NCBI RefSeq assembly: GCF_021018895.1
Contig: NC_079384.1
Span: 3,267,640 to 3,331,639, forward strand
Direction of reading: 5' to 3'
From: Seriola aureovittata
Lineage: Eukaryota > Chordata > Actinopteri > Carangiformes > Carangidae
DNA length: 64,000 bases
In this document: positions 46,301 to 57,789 of the stretch, piece after piece
How the letters are laid out: every line of letters starts with the position of its first letter
Numbering within the stretch: the first letter of the stretch is position 1
The notes under the pieces: generated by a model
Told to the model about the DNA's origin: nothing
The model's database searches: none
The model's input: only the letters and a program-made list of their open reading frames with translations
Program-made: the position numbers and the translations under genes

Positions 46301-49300
46301 ATTCCTCACTATACTATGACATTTTTATGCCTTACTATACTATGACGTTTTTATGACTTTACTATACTATCACGTTTTTAGGACTTTTTATGCCTTACTA
46401 TACTATGACGTTTTTATGCCTTACTATGCTATGACGTTTTTTTGCTTTACTATACAGTGACATTTTTTCACTTTTTATGCCTTACTATACTATGACGTAT
46501 ATCTGACTCTTCATGCCTCACTATAATATTACATTTTTATGCCTAACTATACTATGACATTTTTATCACTTTTTATGCCTTACTATACTATGGCATTTTT
46601 ATCACTTTTAATGACTTACTATACTATGATGTTTTCATGACTTTTTATGCTTTACTATAATATCACGTTTTTATGACTTCTTATGCCTTACAATGCTATG
46701 ACGTTTTTTTGCTTTAGTATACTGTGCCATTTTTATCACGTTTTATGCCTTACTATGCTATGACGTTTTTTTGCTTTACTTTACTATGCCATTTTTTTCA
46801 CTTTTTATGCCTTACTGTACTATGAAATTTTCTTGACATTTTTTTTGCCTTACTATACTATGACATTTTTATGACTTTTTTATGCCTTACTATACTATGA
46901 CATTTTTATCACTTTTTATGCCTTAATATACTATGACATTTTTATCACTTTTTATGCCTTACTATACTATGACATTTTTATGCCTTACAATGCTATGACG
47001 TTTTTTTGCTTTACTATACTATGACAATTTTATCACTTTTTATTCCTTACTATACTATGACATTTTTATGCCTTACTATACTATGACGTTTTTGTGCTTT
47101 ACTGTATTATGACGTTTTTTTTCCTGTACTATACTATCACGTTTTTTCACAACTTTTTATGCCTTACTATAATATGACGTTTTTATGACTTTTTATGCCT
47201 TACTTTAATATGAAATTTTTATGACTTACTATGCTATGACGTTTTTTCGCTTTACTATACTGTGACATATTTTCACTTTTTATGCCTAACTATACTATGA
47301 CGTTTTTATGACTTTTACGCCTTACTATACTATGACATTTTTATTCCTTACCATACTATGACATTTTTAATACTTTATATGCCTTACTATACTTTGACGT
47401 ATTAATGCCTTACTATACTATGACATTTTTATGCCTGACTATACCATGACCTTTTAATCACTTTTTATGCCTTACTATACTATGACGTTTTTATGCCTTA
47501 CTATACTATGACGTTTTTATGCTTTATCACACTATGACGTTTTTATGACTTTTTATGCTTTACTATACTGTTTTTTCATGACATTTCACGCCTTATTATA
47601 ATATCACGTTTTTATGACTTTTTATGCCTTACTTTAATATGAAATTTTTATGTCTTACTATAATATGACTTTTTTATGACTTTGGACGCCTTACTATACT
47701 ATGACGTTTTTATGACTTTACTATACTATCACGTTTTTAGGACTTTTTATGCCTTACTATATATGACGTTTTTATGCCTTACTATAATATGACTTTTTTA
47801 TGACTTTTGACGCCTTACTATACTATGACATTTTAATGACTTACTATACTATGACGTTTTTCTGACTTACCATACTATGATGTTTTTATTTCTTATTATA
47901 AGCATGATGTTTTTATGACTTTTTATATCTTACTTTATTATGAAATTTGTATCACTTTTTATGCGTTACTATACTATGACATTTTTATCACTTTTTATGC
48001 CTTACTATACTATGAAATTTTCTTGACATATTTTTTTGCCTTACTATACTATGACGTTTTTCTGACTTTCTATGCTTTAGTATACTGTGACATTTTTATC
48101 ACTTTTCATGCCTTACTATACTATGATGTTATTATGCCTTACTTTGCTATGATGTTTTTATGACTTTACTATACTATCACGTTTTTACGACTTTTTATGC
48201 CTCACTATACTATGACGTTTTTACGACTTTTAATGCCTCACTATACTACAACGTTTTTATGACTTTTTACGCCTTACCACATTATGACGTTTTAACGCCT
48301 TACTATACTATGACGTTTTTTTGAAATTTTTTGCCTTATTATACTATGATGTTTTCATGCCTCATTATACTATGACGTTTTTATGCCTTACTATACTATG
48401 ACGTTTTTATGACTTACCATACTATGATGCTTTTATTTCTTAGCATAGCTTAGCATGATGATTTGCCTTACTATACTATGACGTTTTTCTGACTTTTTAT
48501 TCTTTATTATACTGTGACATTTTTATCACTTTTCATGCCTTACTATACTATGACGTTTTTCTGACTTTTTACGCCTTACTATACTGACGTTTTTACGCCT
48601 TACTTTGCTATGTTTTTTGCTTTACTATACTATCATTTTTTTTCATGACTTTTTATGCCTTACTATAATTTTTTTTCATGACTTTTTTTATGACATTTTA
48701 ATGACTTACTATACTTTGACATTTTTCTGACTTTTTATTCCTAACTATACTATGACGTTTTTATGACTTTTTACGCCTTACTATACTATGACATTTTTCT
48801 GACTTTTTATTCCTAACTATACTATGACATTTTTATGACTTTTTATGCCTTACTATACTTTGACGTATTAATGCCTTACTATACTATGACATTTTTATGC
48901 CAGACTATACTATGACATTTTTATCACTTTTTATGCCTTACTATACTATTAAATTTTCTTTATATTTTTTTTGCCTTACTATACTATTAAGTCTTTATGA
49001 CTTTTTATGCCATAGCATAGTTTCATTTTTTGACTTATTAAGCCATAATATACTATGTTGTCTAACTGACTTTTTACGCCTTATTGTACTATGACTTTTT
49101 ATGCCTCACAATACTATGTCGTTTTAATGACTTTGTATGCCTTAGTATACCATATCGTTAGTATGACTTTTTATCCCTTACTATACTATGACTTTTTATA
49201 CCTTACTATGCGATGTAGTTTTTTGGACTTTTTACACCTTACTGTACTATGATATTTTCATGAATTTTTAAACCCTACTATACTATGTATACTATACTTA

Positions 49301-49392
49301 TGTTTTTATGACTTTTTACGCCGTACTATATTATGACTTTTTATGCCTTACTACACTATATCATTTTCATGACTTTTTACTCCTTAATATAG
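37320..49392 (+). repeat. 12-kb AT-rich minisatellite array, 36-bp unit, with higher-order repeats
   Basis: Hundreds of head-to-tail copies of a 36-bp unit that starts ATGCCTTACTATACTATGAC and continues with a T-rich half such as ATTTTTATCACTTTTT. Shorter units of about 24-26 bp lack part of the T-rich half. Since 36 is a multiple of three, unit runs stay open in one frame and give 12-residue periodic translations (MPYYTMTFLSLF-like), but these have no start context, splice signals or complexity, so I treat them as by-products. Variant units recur in blocks about 0.7-1.1 kb apart. Units near both ends are more diverged than those in the middle. Confidence 0.98.
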
Positions 49393-51089
49393 AAGACTTA
49401 GAAAGAACAGGAGCTCAGGAGAAGACCACGCCCATCTGTACAGACCAACAGAGGGAGCACAGCAGAGAACACGGAAAACCAGAACCTAATCCTAACAGTT
49501 TAATGAATAGTACATGGGTACTGGTTGACAGTTTATCGGCTTGTTGAGTGGTTAAATGTGTTGACTGAAACAAAAAGAACCTCTATTGTTATAAATTACA
49601 TTCTGAGCTGTGAGTTAAAAAAGGTTACAGTTGTATATACAGGAGGATTAAAGGCTTGTCTGTGTGTTTCTGTATGAACTCTATCTGCAGGAGGCCAACT
49701 CTGATTAGATACCTAATGACAGACAGAGTGGGGGATAAAGCTGCAGTCACACCAGGCTGAATTGAATATAATTGCAAGCTGCTCACTGGGAAAGACTGTT
49801 TTCGTTACCCTCCCACTGGTGATAACATCTGTTGTCATTTGTGAATCAGATTTTTCTCTGACTTGGGATCGGGTTTGATGTTGATTTTTTTTTTAAATGG
49901 TCTTCAAATAAAGCACCCAACTGATCCATCAGCATTTCAAGATGATAAAAACCAAAACCATCAGTTATTTTCACACCAGGGGAGGCAATCTCTATGTACA
50001 AAAACTGAGATTTATTTTCTGCAGGTTATGATGGTGGTTGATTCTGGACTAGCAACATTTGGCTCACAGCTTGGCTGTTACTTCAAATGGCAATATCAGC
50101 AACCAAATACAAGGAAGATTGAACTGACTATACTTCCAAGCTGCCGACTGGTATGCTCATGTTAGTCTCCCATGCTTTTTTTGATTGATTGATCCCCTGC
50201 CCAGTTTAACCAGCCAGGAGACAGTGAATAGAAGAAGCTGAAAGCAACACACACACACAGCAGCAAATCATATTGTTTTATTTTTATAAACATGCATTCT
50301 GCTTAAACTTGAAGCAAATTTTTACCATGTGTTATTTGCACAATTTTATTACACTGTGTTCCCCCTCAAATAACCAAGGCACTGACTGCATAGATGATAG
50401 CTGTAGCTAGCTGGCAACATACACACCAACCATGTGTTGTGCATTTGTGCCGTGTGACTGACAGCTTAAAAGCTAGTAGGTTCTTTCTGCTATTCTCCTC
50501 CAGACTACTCAGTTGAAATTGTGAAATGTGCCTTTAAGCTGTGTTGCCTAGATACAAGAGTCATCAGACCACGTTAGATGAGCTGCGCACCTTGATAGGA
50601 GTGGACGCCCATTGATCAACTCCTATCTCTTTCTGCACCTCAGCTCAAGAGTAATGTTTAGGTTACATGTGGCCTCAGTAATGTTCATGTATGATCAGAT
50701 AGAGCCGTCCAGCTGGGCCTCGTAAAGTTGAAGTGTAGGAAGTTTATAACGGCGAGTATTGTGGAAGTACCAGTGCTTGTGTGGACGTGAGTTTTCTGCC
50801 TTTATCTCCACACTTTAAATTGCTTCAACCAAGACACGTAAACCCAAACTATTACAATGGTAACACTAACAATGTCTTAATCATACAATTTCCAGAAGAT
50901 GAACATCTGGTAAATCTGTTTATACTGCATGATGAACATTAATGCAGCTACAATTACATATATTTCGTCTTCAAAATGCCCAAGACTGGCTCCTCTGGAT
51001 TACATCATTATGCCACATAACCACGTAAACACATAAACACAAATTACATGCATGTGTAATTTTACTGTGAATCTCTTGAGCGACCCTGG

Positions 51090-51300
51090 GTGTCTGCGTT
51101 ATTGTTTCCAAAGGTCTCAGGTTTTGCCCATCCAGACGACAATCCAACCCTGGAGTTTTCTAACTAAAATGGAGCCAGCAGCGTTTCCAATAGTCTCCAT
51201 TTTCAGTGCTAAAAAACGCCGGAGTAGTGTGGTGGACGGGAGGTGAAAATGTAGCAACAGAGATGAGATTTAAAATGAAAACATGGTAGTGTGGACGTAG
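51090..51300 (-). repeat. MITE-like repeat (GTGTGGACG ends)
   Basis: On the minus strand it begins GCTACGTCCACACTACCATG with TTTTCATTTTAAA, contains TTTTCACCTCCCGTCCACCA and GGCGTTTTTTAGC, and ends in CGTCTGGATGGGC. This resembles a frequent short non-autonomous DNA element of fishes. Class and borders are inferred. Confidence 0.4.
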
Positions 51301-51304
51301 CATC

Positions 51305-51510
51305 AGTAATGCCTTGAAGGAATTTCTTCAAATTCAAATTCAGTCAAAAGTCAAGGTCACATGAATTCATACACTAATTATGACACAGTTTAACTCAAAT
51401 GTTTATAAGGATAAAATGAAGTGATGACATTTTATATCCAAAAGGTCAAAGGTCAACTTCACTGTGACATCATAATGTTCTGTAAAAACCCTTCTGGCCA
51501 TTATTCAATG
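51305..51510 (-). repeat. Dispersed teleost repeat (CCAAGTGAACGTTTG family), copy D, minus strand
   Basis: CCTTGAAGGAATTTCTTCAA, AAAGTCAAGGTCAC and CAAAGGTCAACTTCACTGTG are reverse-complement phrases of the family seen at 9.5, 23.9 and 36.7 kb. Confidence 0.6.
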
Positions 51511-51996
51511 CTGTAATTCAGGAAGAAGAGACTGTGACTTTATTTATTAGCTGGTTGTTGAAGGAAAAAACCAGGAGGAAGTGATTCTAGTTTTTGATTT
51601 TAATATTTTTCAATGGAAATATGAGGAGCACAAGCAGAAAAGATCCTTTCCCATACAACTTTATTGATGCATTGTCCCTCGGTAGCCTGTATGTGCAGCG
51701 ACACAAGGCCAAAGGCTTGTTTAGCTTGGATCAGCCCCCCCCCCCTGCAGCATATGATGTTTGATGACTGTACTTAGGATTGCTGCAGTTGTAGGTGACA
51801 TTGACTGTGGTACTATCCATTTAAAATAATGGACACTGGAACACATGGGTCAGAGTTAGCTATGCGTGTTAGTGTCAGTGGGGTCGTTCTGTCAGTGTGT
51901 AATGTGTCTCAAGTCCCAGTGTTGCACATTTGTGGCACACGCCCTAGTTTGTGGCACACGCCCCCGTTGTAATGGAAATAGATGGCAAAAGGTTTG

Positions 51997-52017
51997 GAGA
52001 GAGAGAGAGAGAGAGAG
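51997..52017. repeat. (GA)n microsatellite, followed by CT-rich stretch to 52,200
   Basis: Ten GA units, then a CT-rich region with CTCTCT runs at 52,118-52,190. It lies upstream of the predicted uts2r first exon. Confidence 0.9.
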
Positions 52018-52529
52018 CAGAGCACATTTCCTGCATACCTCTCTCTTACCCGTTCTCCCTGTGTTCTCCCTCCCACTTTGGGCTTCAGAGTGAGACTGCC
52101 TCACAAGCACTGTGCTCCTGTCTCTCTCTCTCTCCCCTCTCACTCTCTCTCCCCTCTCTACCTCTGCCAGTCTCTCTCTCTCTCTGTTACTCTCACTCAG
52201 TCAAAGGGGGGATTCTCCGTAACCAGCTGTAGCTTAATGTGTTCCTCTTCTCAACATGTTGTCATCATCATTTCATTGATCTTCTTTAAGGCTGTTAAAA
52301 GAGCACCTTCCTCTTGAATCTAGACACTTTGGAGAGGCTTATTTACTGTTGAGAGCCCACTCAACAATGGAGGGATTTCTGTTGTCGTGGATGACTCATT
52401 TAGGTTATTTTCCCTCTTCGACACTGCTGGATATAGATTTTTTTCCCTTTTGTTTCACGTGCATGTTTCACCTCTCAGATACTCTGTAGAATCTGTTGGG
52501 ACTTTTATAGAGTGTGAAATATTTGCAGT

Positions 52530-52619
52530 AAGTGTGAGGTTTGGAGGAGCAAAGTGAGACAAAGCATGGCCGATGGAACAGCTGAGTGTTGAACCCTTCT
52601 GTCCAGGGAGGCACCCCAG
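52530..52619 (+). other. uts2r: Predicted uts2r 5' untranslated exon (5' end uncertain)
   Basis: A good donor CCCAG|GTAAGA at 52,619/52,620 pairs with the acceptor CATCCATCTAG at 53,708, two bases before the receptor start codon. The exon would contain a short upstream reading frame at 52,566-52,592. The 5' border is a guess. The evidence is splice-signal quality only. Confidence 0.45.
52566..52592 (+). promoter_or_regulatory. Upstream open reading frame in the uts2r 5' exon
   Basis: AAGCATGGC has A at -3 and G at +4, a strong initiation context. The frame encodes MADGTAEC and stops at TGA. If the 5' exon is real, this uORF would dampen receptor translation. Confidence 0.35.
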
Positions 52620-53710
52620 GTAAGACTGTATACTGAATGTTTTTATTCTAATTCGCTTGCATGCCCAAGCAGATTTGTAATTGTCCGTAAAGATATATTT
52701 CCATGTATTGACTAAAGGCTGTCGTGTTTATCAGAGCATTGCAGCCAGGTCTATTAGTGGAGGCTGAAATATAGACTTCATCTCTGCCCCTGGTGTTTTG
52801 GGAACAGCTTAAGGAAGAATACTTTCTCAGTGATTTCTGTCTGAGGCTTGACAGCTTGGTATTAATTTGACTAAAAATGTTCTCTGTGTTCCTTCAACAG
52901 TCAACTCTGATACAGTTAGCTCTTTTTTTAACAACTTGCATCATTTTGCCTGTGAACTCTCAGAAAATGAAGATAACTCAATAATTATAACTCTTATTTC
53001 CATCAGAAATTCTTTCACTGTTAAGATTTCCTAATTTTTACCAGTATTAAGTAAATAAATTGAACCAAAATGCAACCTTCAGAATACTTTCTTCTTCTGT
53101 ATTTTGCTGTTATTTTGTTTTATAAATGCTTTGGAAACGTATCTTTGAATCAGGCTGTGGCTGACTGTTCATGTTCAGTCCAAACCGATATGTCAAAAGC
53201 CATTTGACAAGCTTAGGTCAGACAAAGACACTGTTCCTAAACATCTTATTTCATTAACAGTTTGGTAAAACTTGCGTAGCCTGACAAGAACACACTGTTC
53301 TTCATGGTATTTTACTCTACATAAAACATTTGATTGAATTGGCATGAGCCAGGAAATATCAGAGCTGCCTTCTAAGGCATGAGTAAACTGAGGCATTTCA
53401 TATTCCTCAATTTTAGTGAGCGAGTTGGTAGTTCTCCACTCCTGGAAACATGCAAAGGTACTTCAACTGAAAGATGGCAGATGTTATACTAGTAGAGTTC
53501 TTTCATAGAGGCTTCTTTAACAAATGGAGATTATAAATGAAATTAAACAAGCTAGTACACAGTAGCTTTGATTATAATATCTCACATTTTTTGTAAGAAA
53601 ATAATAGTTCAAAGACCATTCCAAGTTAGATGACGAACGGATTAACAATTGTCATTTTTCTGTGAAGTTGCCACCCTCACCCTTTCCTTTCTGTTCTCAT
53701 CCATCTAGAA

Positions 53711-54424
53711 ATGACCACAGTGTCCATGGAGCCTATAGGAGTCCTTGTGGAGAAGGGTGCCAATGCCACTGACCCCCCTCTAAACTCCCATGAGGATGCA
53801 GCTGCCACCTTTACCATCAGCACCATCCTCTCCATCATGTGCCTGATTGGAGTCTCGGGAAACATTTACACCTTGGTGGTCATGTGCCATTCCATGAGGA
53901 CTGTAGCTTCCATGTATATCTACATCATAAACCTAGCTTTGGCAGATCTACTGTATCTTCTCACGATCCCCTTCGTGGTCTGCACACACTTCTTGAAAGG
54001 ATGGTATTTTGGCAACACAGGGTGTCGGATTCTTATTAGCATGGACTTCCTGACCATGCATGCCAGCATCTTCACGCTGACCATTATGAGCACTGAGCGC
54101 TACTTTGCAGTGCTCAAGCCACTCGAAACAGTCAAACGGTCTAAAAGTTACCGGAAGGCCATCGCTCTGCTGGCCTGGGCAGCTTCTCTCATCCTGGCCC
54201 TACCAATGATTGTGAGCATTCAGCTAATGACAGTGGGCAACAAAGCCATGTGTCAGCCCACCTTGTCCCCACTCTCTTACAAGATTTACATCTCTGTCCT
54301 GTTTTGCACTAGCATTGTCGCTCCAGGACTCATCATTGGCTATCTCTACACCCAGCTTGCACGGACTTATTGGGTTTCACAGACAGAGACTTTCAAACAG
54401 ACCAGGAAACTTCCCAATCAAAAG
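53711..54424 (+). CDS. uts2r: uts2r coding exon 1: N-terminus to third intracellular loop
   Basis: 238 codons from ATG to LPNQK, covering TM1-TM5 and the third intracellular loop. It ends at AAG|GTAAGT. Reading through the donor meets a stop 13 codons later, which would leave a receptor without TM6-TM7. Confidence 0.94.
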
Positions 54425-55985
54425 GTAAGTGTATCACAAGACAGTGTATTTTATGAGAGTCATTAAGTTTTCCCTGCTCATTTCAAAGATTTTAAAACCT
54501 CTACTGTAAAAATAAAACTGTTTTCTGATGTGGCACCTCTATGGTTCGGATTTAGTTTAAGCACAGAAACAACTTCATCAGGATTAGAGAAAGAGTACAA
54601 TTTGGGTACTGGGGAAATAATCATGGTCATGGTTAAAAAAAATCTTGAGGTGGGAAATTCTGAGTGGTCTACTGTATAAAAGTTTAAACTTTTGTTGGCC
54701 CATGCAACAACCGCAGTCTCTTCCATCTGACTTTAGAACTTCTGACATGTCTGCTAGAGGGAGGTCTGGGGCTCTGTCATTGGCTCTCATACTAGACATT
54801 GTCCTTCACGTCTTACCCAGTCTGCAACTGAAAATCCATCAGGTTGAACCTGGCATATAGGCTGGGAGTTTGAGATGGCTCTGATGTATAAACCAAGGCT
54901 GGTTATTCAGTTGTTATTCAGTTGTTATCATGGATAATGTACTAACTCCTGAGGGGGGGGGCTCCTCCGTCCCGTAGCTCTTAGACTGTGACATTGTTTC
55001 TCACACCTATTGCATGCACATGTTTGAGTGTAAGTTCGCCAACAACACCATCATCATGGCTGAGAAACAGTTGCTATTTAAGTGTATGAGCGGTGGAGCA
55101 TCACTTTGGCTCTCTGCTGAAAGGGTTCCATTATCAGTCCTCTCCCTGCTGCTTTAGGTTTTCTATTTTCCATTCCTCTCTTGCTCTCTCCTCATGCAAT
55201 TTGCTTCATAGCAGGGTTTAAGACGGGTCCACTTTGTCTTATCAGAGTGATTAACAATGTTCCCAACATTATCCCGCAGTTGCATTACTTGCTCTTCATA
55301 GGGATTACTTTAACTTTCGAGCAAAACAGAATGTAGACTGTCCAACTTTGTGTTTTGCTGCTACTATTTCTCAGTATACCCGACCACATTTATAAGTCGA
55401 TATGACCTGATGCTATCACAACCACTGCAGGTAACAGATTAAAAACAGTGTCAAAATTACATATGTTGTTAACTAGCTCACAACTAGCTTAACTAGTTTA
55501 CTGTGTGTTGCAGGAGTACATAGCTTTACTCTTTATGTCATATTGTAAAACTGGTCTAAAGGAAATCTGTGTTTTATGGTTCCTCTCTTTGGTCTTATGT
55601 CCCAAAGGTGCTCTACCTGATCTTCACCATTGTGCTCCTCTTCTGGGCATGTTTCTTGCCATTCTGGATCTGGCAGCTGCTGGGTCAGTTCCACCCTTCA
55701 CTGTCCCTCTCCACCAAAGCTAAGCGCATCATCAACTACCTGACCACATGTCTGACCTACTCCAACAGCTGTATCAACCCTTTCCTCTACACATTGCTCA
55801 CCAAAAACTACAAGGAGTACATGAGGAAGCACAAGCGCTCCTGGACAGCTGGCAGCTACTTCAGTAGAAGGAGTCGTTTTCAGCACTCACCTCGCAGGTC
55901 ACCATCGTCCAGCAGTCAGCAGTGTACTGAGAGCTTCATGCTCACACACACAGCCTCCCTGCGGGCTCATAACAGCAGTCTGTGA
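53711..55985 (+). CDS. uts2r: Urotensin-II receptor (class A GPCR), two coding exons
   Basis: Seven-transmembrane receptor for urotensin II and urotensin-related peptide at the cell surface, coupling to Gq/calcium signalling. Exons 53711-54424 and 55608-55985 join in phase 0 (donor AAG|GTAAGT, acceptor CCCAAAG) to give 363 residues. Visible features: N-glycosylation site at Asn18 (NAT), TM1 Gly-Asn 50-51, TM2 LALAD 75-79, Cys105 and Cys181 for the extracellular disulfide, ERY at 129-131 after TM3, TM6 [13 protein letters not shown]7 CINPFLY with NP at 295-296, and a basic Ser-rich tail. [20 protein letters not shown] and [19 protein letters not shown] match urotensin-II receptors closely. Teleosts carry several subtypes; I cannot assign which. 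The ATG at 53,711 lies just after the acceptor at 53,708 and suits the family's N-terminal length. Confidence 0.94.
54425..55607 (+). other. uts2r: uts2r intron within the coding region
   Basis: 1,183 bp, GT-AG, phase 0, falling between the third intracellular loop and TM6. A CA-poor, T-rich sequence with a run of nine G near 54,950. No exon or mobile element recognised inside. Confidence 0.9.
55608..55985 (+). CDS. uts2r: uts2r coding exon 2: TM6, TM7 and C-terminal tail
   Basis: Starts [20 protein letters not shown] (TM6), continues with an extracellular loop, [19 protein letters not shown] (TM7), then a basic, Ser-rich cytoplasmic tail ending AHNSSL and TGA. 125 residues. Confidence 0.94.
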   Translation: MLYLIFTIVLLFWACFLPFWIWQLLGQFHPSLSLSTKAKRIINYLTTCLTYSNSCINPFLYTLLTKNYKEYMRKHKRSWTAGSYFSRRSRFQHSPRRSPSSSSQQCTESFMLTHTASLRAHNSSL

Positions 55986-56395
55986 GGTAGGAGCAGCTTT
56001 CTTTCACTAACATTTGTGATTTTGTTGCTGATGAGAAAACTATGACAACCTCTGAAGTACACTCGAAGACTGTCCCGAAACAAAACCTAGCACTGCACTG
56101 TGTTCCAGCTGTTTTTTTTCCATCTTCTACCACCAATTATGCACCAGTAGCCTGGGAGCCAGGGATGCTTTAGACTTGGCAGCTGTGTTGGAGTTTTCTA
56201 TCAGAGCAAAGCTTGGTTGTGATCGGCTATGTCATTACAGATGGCATTGATTTCTGGCCCTCTGAAAACATGTCTGTTTAGGATTCCTACTTCCTGGTAT
56301 GCAGTGTAAATACACCCATATGGGAACTCTGCCTCTTAATATTTATGTAAGGAACTGGGTGGCAAGAATAAATATTTGTTTGCATGGGAAATCCA
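55986..56395 (+). other. uts2r: uts2r 3' UTR with AATAAA at 56,367
   Basis: Non-coding after the stop. The first canonical poly(A) signal is AATAAA at 56367-56372. Further AATAAA hexamers occur near 56,457, 56,816 and 57,032, so longer forms are possible. Confidence 0.55.
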
Positions 56396-56474
56396 GAACT
56401 TTTTTTTATACCACTGAGTTTCAGAGAACTATCTACTTTTCAAAAGAAACAACAGATGAATAAATCAAAGTCTA

Positions 56475-56511
56475 TATGATTGGCTCATATATAATATATG
56501 AGCCAATCATA
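56475..56511. repeat. 37-bp palindrome with 18-bp arms
   Basis: TATGATTGGCTCATATAT, one base, then its exact reverse complement. It contains an ATTGG/CCAAT pair. It lies 100 bp past the first uts2r poly(A) signal. Confidence 0.95.
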
Positions 56512-57789
56512 CAGTTCCACCAATTTGTGCATAGAAAAGAAAAACTCTATGTATTCATTAAGTTCATTAGTCTGAAAAATGGTTTCATGCTGGCTGTATA
56601 TTGCTACCTGGCACTATACTGCTGTGATGACCATATATTGCATTGTGTAATCTAATCCAAGTCCAGAGGGTTAGTCCACTAGCTTCTTCTTTGAAGACTA
56701 GTCAGTAGAACAGTAGGTAGACCTGAGGGCTGTACAGCTGTAGCTCATTACCATTAATTAAGTGGCAAAACACCAAAAACAGAATCTTGGCAGTTGTCTG
56801 ATGGTTTTCTTGAAAAATAAAAACCACTCTGTATATTTTAATGTTCAAGAGACTGTTTTCCTTTTTTAGTTTTGTTCATAAGAAACCAACAATATAGCAG
56901 ATTGAGGGAATCACCTCCTCTCAATTAAAGAGACGAAGCTACCATGTGCCTTGATACTTGTGGCAACTGAGTTTTTGAAACTGACCAGTTACACTTTTAA
57001 GTGCGTCATAGCATAATTTTAAGCTTGTCACAATAAAAGCTTTGTACTTTTGAGTTTCAGGGTGATGAAGCTCTCTGTCCTTAGTTCTTCTTAATGTTAC
57101 ACATATAAAACAGACGGTTGAGGTTGAGGGTTAAGCGCTGGGCGAGGGGCGAAGGGTGGGGTTGTGTTACAGGAAACGTGCACACACACACACTAACATA
57201 GTTATATAAATGTCATGCCATGAAAAAAAGCTGAGATGCAACACACAATTTTTTTGTTGCTCTCCTGATGATAACAGCTGAGAAATTAATAACTACATAA
57301 ATACTATATGAATGTGGATCCAGACTGACACAGCAGGATATTATAACTGAGTGTTTACCTTTTTCCACATGCGCTCTCCAATGAAACCAGACTATTTTCT
57401 GTACAATAACATCACTTTTCATTTCAATTCATCCCACTAGAGAGTACAAAGTAAGGAAAAATTCAATATTTACAATCCCGTTCATAACTTCACACTCAGC
57501 TAATGTATTGCTAATACTTTACCTTTGATTGCTTGGAGGTGTGTGCACACTGCCTGCAGAGACAGAAACAGTGAGTCATATATTACCACTCTCTGCCTTG
57601 GAATACAATGTGCTGAGTGACACCGGCCATAATTCACAAGGGCAGAGAATATGGAGACACACACACATACACAGTCCCCAATACACTCAGTCCAATACTG
57701 TGTGTGTGCTTTAATGACAACCTGTAATTTAAAGTGTTGGACAGTGATTCATTATGTTGGACTTTAAAAAGAACAAACATCAGAGCAGC

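Larger units (their letters stand above)
49393..52529. other. Intergenic sequence upstream of uts2r, no gene recognised
   Basis: Contains two repeats (51.1-51.5 kb) and a GA/CT-rich stretch at 52.0-52.2 kb. An open stretch at 50,030-50,152 is bounded by TTTCTGCAG and CTG|GTATGC, but I recognise no protein family in it. Regulatory DNA of uts2r is presumably here but no element is certain. Confidence 0.5.

Noticed and set aside
37320..49392. Many 60-120 codon open frames (YYTMTFLSLF-type) in the array
   Set aside because: They follow from a 36-bp tandem unit without stops in one frame; no start context, splicing or sequence complexity supports genes.
37320..49392. CRISPR-like array of short repeats
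   Set aside because: Units are head-to-tail with no unique spacers and lie in a vertebrate genome between two receptor/channel genes.
50030..50152. Exon-like stretch bounded by TTTCTGCAG and CTG|GTATGC
   Set aside because: Open in one frame but with no recognisable protein and no partner exon nearby; kept only as a remark on the intergenic region.
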